Shown: piece after piece, positions 32,681 through 39,888 of the stretch
Position numbering within the stretch: the first letter of the stretch is position 1
Layout: every line of letters starts with the position of its first letter
NCBI GenBank assembly: GCA_963848415.1
Contig: CAWKDN010000001.1
Span: forward strand, 3,168,535 to 3,232,534
Reading direction: 5' to 3'
DNA length: 64,000 nucleotides
From: CAVQBC01 sp963848415
GTDB lineage: Bacteria > Actinomycetota > Thermoleophilia > Solirubrobacterales > Solirubrobacteraceae
Translations under genes and position numbers: made by a program
Notes under the pieces: generated by a model
What the model was told of the DNA's origin: nothing
The model's input: the letters and a program-made list of their open reading frames with translations, nothing else
The model's database searches: none

Positions 32681-33516
32681 AGGTCGTGACCTACGCCACC
32701 GAGCAGGGCCCGCGCGTCGGCGTCCTCGACGGCGACGCCGTCCTCGACGCGGGCTTCGACGGCGACATGGTCGCGTTCATCGAGGCCGGGGCGCCGGTCG
32801 CCGCGGCCGGCGCGCCCGTCGAGGACGCGCGCCTGCTCGCCCCGCTGCGCCCCCGCACACTGCGCGACTTCCTCGCCTTCGAGGGCCACCTGATCAACGC
32901 CTACGGGCGGCTGGGGCGCGAGATCCCGGCCGAGTGGTACGAGGTCCCCGCCTACTACAAGGGCATGCCCGACACGGTCGTCGGGCCCGACACCGAGATC
33001 GCCTGGCCGGCCTACTCCGACCAGCTCGACCACGAGCTCGAGCTGGCGGCGGTGATCGGGACGACGGTCAAGGACGTCGCGGAGGAGGACGCGCTGGACG
33101 CCGTCTTCGGCTACACGATCTGGAACGACTTCTCCGCCCGCGACGTGCAGAAGCGCGAGGTCCCGATCGGCATGGGGCCCGGCAAGACCAAGGACTGGGA
33201 CGGCTCCAACGTGCTCGGCCCGTGCATCGTCACCGCCGACGAGTTCGACCCGGCCGATGCCCGCATGCAGGTGCGCGTCAACGGCGAGGTCTGGGGCGAG
33301 GACTCGAGCGCGAACATGCACCACAGCTTCGCGGCCATGATCGCCTACGTCTCGCGCAGCCAGACGGTGCGCGTCGGCGAGGTGCTCGGGTCGGGGACGG
33401 CCGCGGGCGGGTCGGGCCTCGAGCTCGACCGCTGGCTGGCCGAGGGAGACGTCGTCGAGCTCGAGATCGAGGGCATCGGCGTGCTGCGCAACAGCATCGG
33501 ACGAAAGGAAGCGTGA
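32677..33516 (+). CDS. Fumarylacetoacetate hydrolase family protein
   Basis: FAH-superfamily enzyme (279 aa). The N-terminal small domain (residues 1-70) precedes the catalytic domain, which shows RDFLAFEGHLINA near residue 66, the metal ligands in DQLDHELELAAVIG near 113 and GYTIWNDFSARDVQKRE near 146, and the end segment GEVLGSGTAAGGSG. FAH-family members hydrolyse, hydrate or decarboxylate diketo- or oxo-acids, often products of ring opening. In this operon it would act after the ring-cleaving step (inference). ATG 32677 overlaps the Fe-S subunit stop. Confidence 0.92.
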   Translation: MKVVTYATEQGPRVGVLDGDAVLDAGFDGDMVAFIEAGAPVAAAGAPVEDARLLAPLRPRTLRDFLAFEGHLINAYGRLGREIPAEWYEVPAYYKGMPDTVVGPDTEIAWPAYSDQLDHELELAAVIGTTVKDVAEEDALDAVFGYTIWNDFSARDVQKREVPIGMGPGKTKDWDGSNVLGPCIVTADEFDPADARMQVRVNGEVWGEDSSANMHHSFAAMIAYVSRSQTVRVGEVLGSGTAAGGSGLELDRWLAEGDVVELEIEGIGVLRNSIGRKEA

Positions 33517-33518
33517 CC

Positions 33519-33833
33519 ATGGCATACGTCGTTTCGGCCAAGTGGCGGGCGAAGGCCGGCAAGGAGGACCGGCTGCTGGAGGTCATCCGCGAGATGACGC
33601 CGCCCTCGCGCGCGGAGCCCGGCAACCGCTTCTACCAGGCCCAGCGCTCGCTGGAGGACCCACAGCTCTTCTACCTCTACGAGCAGTACGCCGACGAGGC
33701 GGGCTATCAGGCCCACCAGGACTCAGAGCACTTCACCCGCCTGGTCAAGGGCGAGGCGATCCCCGAGCTGCTCGAGGACCGCGAGCGCGCGTTCTACGAG
33801 ACGATCGACGACGAGGCCGGCGGGCTGGCCTGA
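33519..33833 (+). CDS. ABM-domain monooxygenase-like protein
   Basis: Small antibiotic-biosynthesis-monooxygenase-fold protein (104 aa) opening MAYVVSAKWRAKAGKEDRLL, with NRFYQAQRSLEDPQLFYLYE and a C-terminal helix containing HQDSEHFTRLVKG. Members are dimeric ferredoxin-like barrels that act as cofactor-free oxygenases on quinols or anthrones, or as isomerases or heme-degrading enzymes. GAAAGGAAGC precedes the ATG, which lies 2 nt after the FAH stop. A role in oxidising the hydroxylated intermediate is plausible but not shown by the sequence. Confidence 0.88.
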   Translation: MAYVVSAKWRAKAGKEDRLLEVIREMTPPSRAEPGNRFYQAQRSLEDPQLFYLYEQYADEAGYQAHQDSEHFTRLVKGEAIPELLEDRERAFYETIDDEAGGLA

Positions 33834-33838
33834 CGGCC

Positions 33839-34519
33839 GTGATCGTCGACCTCTCACCGACCGTCCCGCACGGCTTCAAGGGACCGCCGTCGACCGACCT
33901 CGGCGTCCAGCTCGAGGTCCGCACCAAGCCGGGCTACTGGCAGTCGGCGCAGGCGGCGCTGAGCTGCCACACCGGCACCCACGTCGAGTCGGCGCTGCAC
34001 GTGCTCGAGGACGGCGAGCCGATCGACGCGGTGGCCCTGGACCGGGTGATCGGCACGGCGGTCGTGCTCGACCTCACGCCCGTGGACCAGCGCGAGATCA
34101 TCGGCGTCGCGGCGCTCGAGCGAGCGCTGGAGGGGCTGCGGGCGGCCGGGGAGGAGATCCGCCCGCACGACATCCTGCTGCTGCGCAGCGACTGGGCGCA
34201 GCGGGCGATCGGCACGCCGGACTACTTCCGGCGATCGCCGGCGCTCGACGAGCAGGCCGCGGAGTGGCTCGTCGCCCGCGCGCCGCGCTGCGTCGGCTGT
34301 GACTTCTTCGAGGAGCCCGCCGCCCGCGACCCCGGCTGGGAGCCGCACGAGTTCGTCGTGCACCGCCGGATCCTGGAGGCCGGGATCCCGCTCGTCGAGG
34401 GGCTGGTGAACCTCGCCGCGCTACCGCCGCGGTGCGAGTTCTTCGCACCCTTCTACAAGCTCGGCGGCATCGAGGCCGCCCCGGCGCGCGCGTTCGCCCG
34501 CGTCCAGGAGCCGGCGTGA
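33839..34519 (+). CDS. Cyclase-family metal-dependent hydrolase (first copy)
   Basis: Member of the cyclase/kynurenine-formamidase-like family (226 aa). It opens VIVDLSPTVPHGFKGPPSTD. The metal-binding signature is in SCHTGTHVESALHVLEDG near residue 40 (family pattern HxGTHxDxPxH; here the Asp is replaced by Glu and the Pro by Ala). A second conserved segment is CVGCDFFEEP near residue 144. Members open cyclic or linear amide and related bonds, for example N-formylkynurenine or isatin. GTG 33839 is chosen; a CTG at 33830 would overlap the previous stop. A second, diverged copy lies one gene downstream. Confidence 0.85.
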   Translation: MIVDLSPTVPHGFKGPPSTDLGVQLEVRTKPGYWQSAQAALSCHTGTHVESALHVLEDGEPIDAVALDRVIGTAVVLDLTPVDQREIIGVAALERALEGLRAAGEEIRPHDILLLRSDWAQRAIGTPDYFRRSPALDEQAAEWLVARAPRCVGCDFFEEPAARDPGWEPHEFVVHRRILEAGIPLVEGLVNLAALPPRCEFFAPFYKLGGIEAAPARAFARVQEPA

Positions 34520-34746
34520 GCGGCGAGCCGGAGTACCAGGACACCCCGGTGGGCCGGCTCCCGGTCGGCCCGGCCTCGGACGCCGCGCTCGCCGCCGCCG
34601 CCGCGAGCAGCAACGGCGACGGCCCGCCGGCCGAGCCGCCCCCCGACCGCCGCGCCGTCCTGCGGCGCGCCGTCCCCGCCGTCGCGGCCGTGACCGGGGT
34701 CGCGATCACCGCCGCCGTCGTCCTCTGGAGGAGGAGCCACCCATGA
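34516..34746 (+). CDS. Small tail-anchored membrane protein
   Basis: A 76-aa protein of unknown function. The first 45 residues are polar and Pro/Ala-rich; RRAVLRRA then leads into one hydrophobic segment (VPAVAAVTGVAITAAVVLW) and a basic end RRSHP. This predicts a single C-terminal membrane anchor with a cytosolic N-terminus, or a Tat-like segment without the usual position. It overlaps the neighbouring genes by 4 nt on both sides (GTGA and ATGA), so it is a true member of the operon. It could tether the enzymes to the membrane near an electron acceptor for the Mo hydroxylase; that is speculation. Confidence 0.72.
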   Translation: MSGEPEYQDTPVGRLPVGPASDAALAAAAASSNGDGPPAEPPPDRRAVLRRAVPAVAAVTGVAITAAVVLWRRSHP

Positions 34747-35516
34747 CCATCGACCAGTCCCGCGTCCCCAACCGCGCGCCGACCGGCGAGCGCGCCGGCC
34801 GGCGCATCGTCGACCTCTCCATGCCGGTGCACCCGGACATGCTCACGTTCCCGCGCATCCCGCCCCCGGCGCTGTGCGTCAACGAGACCCACGAGCAGTT
34901 CGCGGAGCGCATCGGCGCCGCCGAGTACGGCGTGAACATGCTCACCGCGCACTACCTCGTCGTCCAGAGCGACCACGTCGGCACCCACTGCGACGCGGTC
35001 AAGCACATCGTGCCGAGCGCCGGCGGGCCGGACGCGATCCCGCTGGAGTACTGCATCGGCGACGGGGTGCTGCTCGACTTCACCTGGACGGAGAAGGGCC
35101 ACGGCATCACGGTCTCCGAGCTCGAGGCCGAGCTCGAGCGCATCGGCTACGAGCTCAAGCCCTACGACATCGTGCTCATCCACTCGGGCGCGGGGGCCTA
35201 CAACGACGAGGAGCGCTACCAGACCGACCACTGCGGCATGACCGGCGACGCGACCCGCTGGCTGATCGAGCGCGGCGTACGGATGATGGGCATCGACGCC
35301 ATCACCTTCGACCCGCCCGTGTGGGCGATGTTCGAGCGCGAGCAGTTCTGGGAGGCCCACCGGGTCATGTGGGAAGAGGAGTACTGGCACCTCGAGAACC
35401 TCATGAACCTCGACCAGATCGGCCGGCCCTTCGGCTTCCAGCTGTGCGTGCTGCCGATCAAGTGGGTGGGGACCACCGGCGCGCCGGTGCGCGCGGTCGC
35501 GATCGTCGAGGACTGA
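34743..35516 (+). CDS. Cyclase-family metal-dependent hydrolase (second copy)
   Basis: Second cyclase-family protein (257 aa), clearly diverged from the copy at 33839. It has RRIVDLSMPVHPDMLTFPRI near residue 20 and a canonical metal signature SDHVGTHCDAVKH near residue 79, with Asp present. KPYDIVLIHSGAGAYNDEER near 140 and GMMGIDAITFDPP-like segment (RMMGIDAITFDPPVW) near 180 complete the fold. Such enzymes hydrolyse amide or lactam-like bonds using Mn or Zn. Having two copies suggests two hydrolytic steps or alternative substrates in the pathway. ATG 34743 overlaps the small membrane protein gene. Confidence 0.88.
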   Translation: MTIDQSRVPNRAPTGERAGRRIVDLSMPVHPDMLTFPRIPPPALCVNETHEQFAERIGAAEYGVNMLTAHYLVVQSDHVGTHCDAVKHIVPSAGGPDAIPLEYCIGDGVLLDFTWTEKGHGITVSELEAELERIGYELKPYDIVLIHSGAGAYNDEERYQTDHCGMTGDATRWLIERGVRMMGIDAITFDPPVWAMFEREQFWEAHRVMWEEEYWHLENLMNLDQIGRPFGFQLCVLPIKWVGTTGAPVRAVAIVED

Positions 35517-35523
35517 GGCCGAC

Positions 35524-36447
35524 GTGCTCGTCTTCTTCGACGAGGATCGCTGCACGGACGTCGCCGTCGCGGGCGGCAAGGGCGCCTCGCTGGCCCGCAT
35601 GACCCAGCTCGGGATGCCGGTGCCGCCGGGCTTCGTCGTCCCGGCGGAGGCGCTGGAGGAGACGCTGGCCGGCACCGTCTCGGAGATCCGCGCGGTGCTG
35701 GCCCGCGGCGAGGCGGGCGAGGAGCTCTCGACGATCGCCACCGAGGCCGAGGCGTTGGTGCGAGCGGCTGACTCCCACGGCGCGCTGCCGGGCGAGATCG
35801 AGACCGCGTACGCCCGCCTGGGCGAGGACGACGTCCCGGTCGCGGTGCGCTCGAGCGCGACGGCGGAGGACTCCGAGGCGGCGAGCTTCGCGGGCCAGCA
35901 GGAGACCTACCTGCACGTCGCGGGCGTCGAGGCGATCGTCGAGCGCATCCGCGACTGCTGGTGCTCGTTCTTCACCGAGCGCGCGCTGTTCTACCGCAGC
36001 AAGAAGGGCTCGCTGGAGGACCTCGAGATGGCGGTCGTCGTCCAGCGGATGGTCGAGCCCGACGTCGCCGGCGTGCTGTTCACGATCGACCCGACCAAGG
36101 GCCGCAAGGATCGGATGGTGGTCGAGGCCGTCCGCGGCCTCGGCGAGGGCGTCGTCTCGGGGCAGCTGACGCCGGACCAGTACGTGCTGGCGCGCGACGG
36201 CCGCGTCAAGCGCACGCGGCTGCACACCCAGCCCTACGCGATCGTTCACGACCCGGCCGGCGGCGTGCGCGAGCAGGAGCTCACGCCCGAGGAGGCGGTG
36301 GGTCAGACGCTCGCGGAGGACCAGCTCGCCCGCCTGGCGAAGGTGGGCGTCGAGCTCGAGGAGCGCCTGGGCGGCCCGCAGGACGTCGAGTGGGCGATCC
36401 AGGGCGACGAGCTCTTCGTGCTGCAGTCGCGCCCGGTCACGACCTGA
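35524..36447 (+). CDS. PEP-synthase-like dikinase, ATP-grasp subunit
   Basis: A 307-aa PPDK N-terminal-type ATP-binding protein. It shows GGKGASLARMTQLGMPVPPG near residue 19, VAVRSSATAEDSEAASFAGQ near residue 105, and VVVQRMVEPDVAGVLFTIDP near residue 175, and ends exactly as the ATP-grasp domain does in PEP synthases, with VLQSRPVTT. There is no swivel or pyruvate-binding domain. It is therefore the partner of the His-swivel subunit encoded first in this operon, as in phenylphosphate synthase and CreHI. It would transfer the beta-phosphate of ATP to His536 of that subunit, releasing AMP and Pi. GTG 35524 lies 7 nt after the cyclase stop. It closes the operon. Confidence 0.9.
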   Translation: MLVFFDEDRCTDVAVAGGKGASLARMTQLGMPVPPGFVVPAEALEETLAGTVSEIRAVLARGEAGEELSTIATEAEALVRAADSHGALPGEIETAYARLGEDDVPVAVRSSATAEDSEAASFAGQQETYLHVAGVEAIVERIRDCWCSFFTERALFYRSKKGSLEDLEMAVVVQRMVEPDVAGVLFTIDPTKGRKDRMVVEAVRGLGEGVVSGQLTPDQYVLARDGRVKRTRLHTQPYAIVHDPAGGVREQELTPEEAVGQTLAEDQLARLAKVGVELEERLGGPQDVEWAIQGDELFVLQSRPVTT

Positions 36448-36463
36448 GCGGCTCGCCGGCCCG

Positions 36464-37111
36464 CTAGGTCCCGGGCCCATCGACGCCCAGCCAGCGGGCG
36501 ATCGCGCTGCGCACACGCTCGTCGAGGACGAGATCCCAGTGGTCGAGGCCGGGAAGATCGAGCTCGTCCGACCCGTAGAGCTGCGCGACTCGCGTGCCGC
36601 GCTCGTCGCGGAAGGAATCGCCGAAGACGACGAGCGACGGACACGGCAGGCGCGGGACCGAGATCCCGCGCTTGCGCTCCCCGCGCGCCCGGGCCGACTC
36701 CGGCCGGGCCCGGATGCCGGCCGGGAAGCGGCCATAGACGGCCTCGGGATCGAGGCTCCCGTCGGTCACCTCAACCTCAGGATGGAACCCCTGCACCTCG
36801 GCAGGCGCACTCGGTTCGATCACGACCACGGCGTGTGGCTGCACCCGCGCGGCGGCTTGCAGGACGGCCAGGCCGCCCATGCTCCAGCCACACAGCGCAA
36901 CCGGCCGCGGCAGCTGCGCAGCCCGTCGACCGACGGCCTCGGCGTAGTCGGCGTGCGAGGCGTGGTTGACGTCGAGGTCGGCCTGCAGGTCGACGGCGAC
37001 GACGTCCACGCCCGGAAAGGCCGAGGGCCATCCGTCATAGACCCAGGGGCCGCTCCCGGAGCCGTGCACGAGCAGCAGGGACGTCGGCGGGTCCGTCCGG
37101 AGCTCGGCCAT
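36464..37111 (-). CDS. Alpha/beta hydrolase
   Basis: Alpha/beta-fold hydrolase (215 aa). The oxyanion segment is LLLVHGSGSGPWVYDGW near residue 12, the nucleophile elbow CGWSMGGLAVLQAA near 73, the acid is probably the Asp in VVFGDSFRDERG near 165, and the His is in LPGLDHWDLVLDERV near 190. The substrate is unknown. It is convergent with the dikinase operon, 16 nt from its last stop, so it is not part of it. ATG 37111 has no ribosome-binding site; GAGAAT lies 6 nt upstream, in the leaderless pattern. A GTG at 37129 would add six residues. Confidence 0.87.
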   Translation of the reverse strand: MAELRTDPPTSLLLVHGSGSGPWVYDGWPSAFPGVDVVAVDLQADLDVNHASHADYAEAVGRRAAQLPRPVALCGWSMGGLAVLQAAARVQPHAVVVIEPSAPAEVQGFHPEVEVTDGSLDPEAVYGRFPAGIRARPESARARGERKRGISVPRLPCPSLVVFGDSFRDERGTRVAQLYGSDELDLPGLDHWDLVLDERVRSAIARWLGVDGPGT

Positions 37112-37181
37112 CGAGCCATTCTCGCGCACGCCGGCGGCGCCGGGCGGTCAGGCGGCGAACCTCGCCGTCGAGCCCGGCGAC

Positions 37182-37187
37182 TATAGG
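37182..37187 (+). promoter_or_regulatory. Candidate -10 (TATAGG) for the FGGY kinase gene
   Basis: CTATAGGATC stands out in the GC-rich gap between the hydrolase and kinase genes. It would give a leader of about 78 nt. No clear -35 is seen. Confidence 0.35.
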
Positions 37188-37271
37188 ATCGCGAACGACG
37201 GGGGAGGAGACGCGGAACGTCGGGGCACGCCTCCCTCGGCCGCACGGTCCAACCACCAGCGAGGTGAAGTC

Positions 37272-38825
37272 GTGACGCAGGCATTCGTCGGCATCGACGC
37301 CGGAACCACCGGCTGCACGGTCATGATCTTCGACGAGCAGGGCGAGCGGCTGGGTCAGGGCTACCAGGAGTACCCGTGCACCTCGCCCCGGGCCGGGTGG
37401 ATCGAGCAGGACGTCGAGGCGGTCTGGCAGGGCATCTGTGCCGCCAGCCAAGAGGCCGTCGCGGCCGCGGCGGTGCCGGACTCCGCCTACCGCTCGGTGG
37501 GCTTCTCGAGTCAGCGCGGGACCTTCGTCCTGCTCGACGAGGACAAGAACCCGATCGCGCCGTCGATCGTCTGGAACGACGGGCGGGCGCTCAAGTACCA
37601 GGAGGAGTTCGCGAAGGAGATCTCGCCGGACGAGTACCACACCCACACCGGCATGCAGCTCTCGCCGCTGTGGTCGGCCGCCAAGATCGCGTGGCTCCGT
37701 GACGAGGAGCCTGAGCTGTTCGCCCGTGCGCGCTGGTTCGCCAACGGCCAGGAGTACTTCCTGTATCGCCTCGGCGCCGAGGAGTGGGTGACCGACCCCG
37801 CATCGCTGACCCTCAACGGCATGCTCGACATCGAGAAGCTCGACTGGAGCGACCGCGTCCTGGCCCTCTGCGGGATCGACCGCGACCGGGTGCCCCCGGT
37901 CGGCATCCCGTCGGGCCAGGCCGGGGTGGTCTCAGCCGCCGCCTCCGACGCCACCGGGCTGCCCGAGGGCCTTCCCGCGTGCCGCGGCGCGGGCGACCAG
38001 CAGTGCGCCGCGATCGGCGCCGGCGTGGTCGCCCAGGGGATGGCCGAGTTCACGGTCGGCACCGCGGGCGTGATGGTCGCTCACCTCGACGGGCTCGACC
38101 GCATCACCGGTCACAACCTGTGGTGGGGCGGTCACGCGGTGCCCGGCGCCTGGGACATCGAGGGAGGCGCGTTCGCGCTCGGCTCGTCGCTGAAGTGGTG
38201 GCGCGACCATCTGGGCGGCGACGAGCAGAACGAGGCCGACGCGGCAGGGCAGAGCGTCTACGCGGTGATGGTGGAGAAGGCGCACACGTCGCCCGCCGGC
38301 GCCAACGGCCTGCTGTTCCACTCCTTCCTCGCCAGCCAGGTGACGCCGTACTACGACGCGGCCTCGCGCGGCGGCTGGCTCGGGCTCGGCCAGTACCACA
38401 ACCGCGCCGACATGCTGCGGGCGCTGCTGGAGGGCTGCGCGAACGAGATGCGCATGGTGGTCGATGCCTTCCAGTCCGACATCGTCGGCGGGATCACCGA
38501 CCTGCGGCTGACCGGCGGCGGCACGAAGTCCGACGCCTTCGCCCAGCTGATGACCGACGTCATCGGCCAGCCGACCAAGGTCACCCGCGAGCGCGAGTGC
38601 ACGGTGCTCGGCGCCGCCATCCTCGGTGCGTTCGGCTCGGGGAGCTTCTCGTCCATCGACGAGGCGGTCGGCGCGATGGTCAACGTGGAGGGCGACTACG
38701 AGCCCAACCAGGCCACGCGAGACCTCTACGAGCAGCAGTACGGCATCTATCGCGGCATGTACGAGGCGATCGCCAACGCCGGGCAGTACCAGGCGCTCTC
38801 GGGCTTCTCGGCCCGCCACTTCTGA
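37272..38825 (+). CDS. FGGY-family sugar kinase (xylulokinase-like)
   Basis: FGGY kinase (517 aa). The N-terminal phosphate motif is VGIDAGTTGCTVMIFDEQGE, substrate-side segments are SSQRGTFVLLD and IVWNDGRALKYQ, the mid-domain motif GTAGVMVAHLDG is near residue 262, and the ADP-binding signature is LRLTGGGTKSDAFAQLMTDV near 410. It is distinct from the kinases at 8021 and 9732. Start GTG 37272 follows GAGGTGAAGTC. It is convergent with a zinc alcohol dehydrogenase 3 nt away. The dehydrogenase could make a ketose from a polyol and this kinase could phosphorylate it, as in xylitol or arabitol use (inference). No isomerase or transporter is adjacent. Confidence 0.9.
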   Translation: MTQAFVGIDAGTTGCTVMIFDEQGERLGQGYQEYPCTSPRAGWIEQDVEAVWQGICAASQEAVAAAAVPDSAYRSVGFSSQRGTFVLLDEDKNPIAPSIVWNDGRALKYQEEFAKEISPDEYHTHTGMQLSPLWSAAKIAWLRDEEPELFARARWFANGQEYFLYRLGAEEWVTDPASLTLNGMLDIEKLDWSDRVLALCGIDRDRVPPVGIPSGQAGVVSAAASDATGLPEGLPACRGAGDQQCAAIGAGVVAQGMAEFTVGTAGVMVAHLDGLDRITGHNLWWGGHAVPGAWDIEGGAFALGSSLKWWRDHLGGDEQNEADAAGQSVYAVMVEKAHTSPAGANGLLFHSFLASQVTPYYDAASRGGWLGLGQYHNRADMLRALLEGCANEMRMVVDAFQSDIVGGITDLRLTGGGTKSDAFAQLMTDVIGQPTKVTRERECTVLGAAILGAFGSGSFSSIDEAVGAMVNVEGDYEPNQATRDLYEQQYGIYRGMYEAIANAGQYQALSGFSARHF

Positions 38826-38828
38826 GCG

Positions 38829-39857
38829 CTAGGCGAGCTCGAAGACCACCTTCTCGCCGGCGGACATCAGCGCGAGCCCCTGGCGCCACTCGCCCAGGGG
38901 CAGGCGCGCGGTGATCAGCGGCTCCAGCGCCACCCGCCCGTCGGCCACCAGGCGCAGCGCCCGGCGATAGTCCGCGGAGCGCTTGCCGCGCGAGCCGACC
39001 AGCTCGAGCTCGCGGTTGATCAGGACGTCGACGTCGATCACCGGTGGCGTGCGGAAGAACGCCACCAGCACGATCCGCGCGCCCCGCTTGAGCAGCGGAA
39101 GCGAGTCCTCGACGATGGTCGCTCCGCCGCTGCACTCGTAGAGCACGGACGCGCCGACGCCGTCGGACAGCTCGTCCACGAGCGCGTTGACGTCCGTGTT
39201 GTCAGCGTCGACCGCGTGCCGGATCCCCAGCGAGCCGGCGACGGCGAGACGCTCGGCGTGACGCTCGCGCCCGACCAGCACGACGGTGGCGCCCACCGCG
39301 CGCGCCACCTGTGCCACCAGCAGCCCGACCGCACCCGGCCCCGTGACCACGACGACGTCGCCCCCCACCGGCGGGCCCTGCTCGATCACCGAGTGCACAG
39401 CGATCGAAAGTGGCTCGATCAGCGCCCCCTCGGCCAGCGAGACCCCCGCCGGCAGCCGGTGCACGCACGGCCGCCGGATCGCGATCCGCTCCGCCATCCC
39501 ACCGTCCGTCGTCGTCCCGATGGCCAGCCGGTGCGGGCAGCGGTTGTGCTCTCCCTGCAAGCAGTAGTGGCACACACCGCACACGTGGGCGTAGGTCTCC
39601 AGCGTGACGTGATCGCCGACCGCGAGACCGTCCGCCTCGGTCTCCGGGCCGAGCGCCTGCACCACGCCCGACACCTCGTGCCCGAGGATGCGCGGCGTGG
39701 GGAAGTGCTCGGCGCCCTCGATCGCCTGGCGATCCGTCCCACACACCCCGACCGCGGCCACGTCGATCAACACGGCCCCGCGAACCAGCTCGGGCTCGGG
39801 CACGTCGCGCAGCTCCACGTTCCCCGGGCCCGGCGCGTACTTGACCAACGCCTGCAT
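38829..39857 (-). CDS. Zinc-dependent alcohol (polyol) dehydrogenase
   Basis: Medium-chain dehydrogenase (342 aa) of the sorbitol/threonine dehydrogenase type. Catalytic zinc ligands are in GVCGTDRQAIEG near residue 39 and ILGHEVSG near 57, and the structural zinc site is CGVCHYCLQGEHNRC near 94. The NAD loop is VTGPGAVGLLVAQVARAVGA near 170. GGGAGGG lies 4 nt before the ATG. The substrate is probably a sugar alcohol, given the convergent FGGY kinase. The amidohydrolase gene lies upstream on the same strand with a gap of only 31 nt. Confidence 0.92.
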   Translation of the reverse strand: MQALVKYAPGPGNVELRDVPEPELVRGAVLIDVAAVGVCGTDRQAIEGAEHFPTPRILGHEVSGVVQALGPETEADGLAVGDHVTLETYAHVCGVCHYCLQGEHNRCPHRLAIGTTTDGGMAERIAIRRPCVHRLPAGVSLAEGALIEPLSIAVHSVIEQGPPVGGDVVVVTGPGAVGLLVAQVARAVGATVVLVGRERHAERLAVAGSLGIRHAVDADNTDVNALVDELSDGVGASVLYECSGGATIVEDSLPLLKRGARIVLVAFFRTPPVIDVDVLINRELELVGSRGKRSADYRRALRLVADGRVALEPLITARLPLGEWRQGLALMSAGEKVVFELA

Positions 39858-39888
39858 TCACCCTCCCGGCCGAGCCGTCCGCGCGCGC

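Noticed and set aside
27575..36447. Anaerobic phenol degradation (phenylphosphate synthase plus 4-hydroxybenzoyl-CoA reductase)
   Set aside because: There is no UbiD-like phenylphosphate carboxylase or CoA ligase, the FAD subunit lacks the 4Fe-4S insertion of the reductase, and the FAH, ABM and cyclase genes do not fit that pathway.
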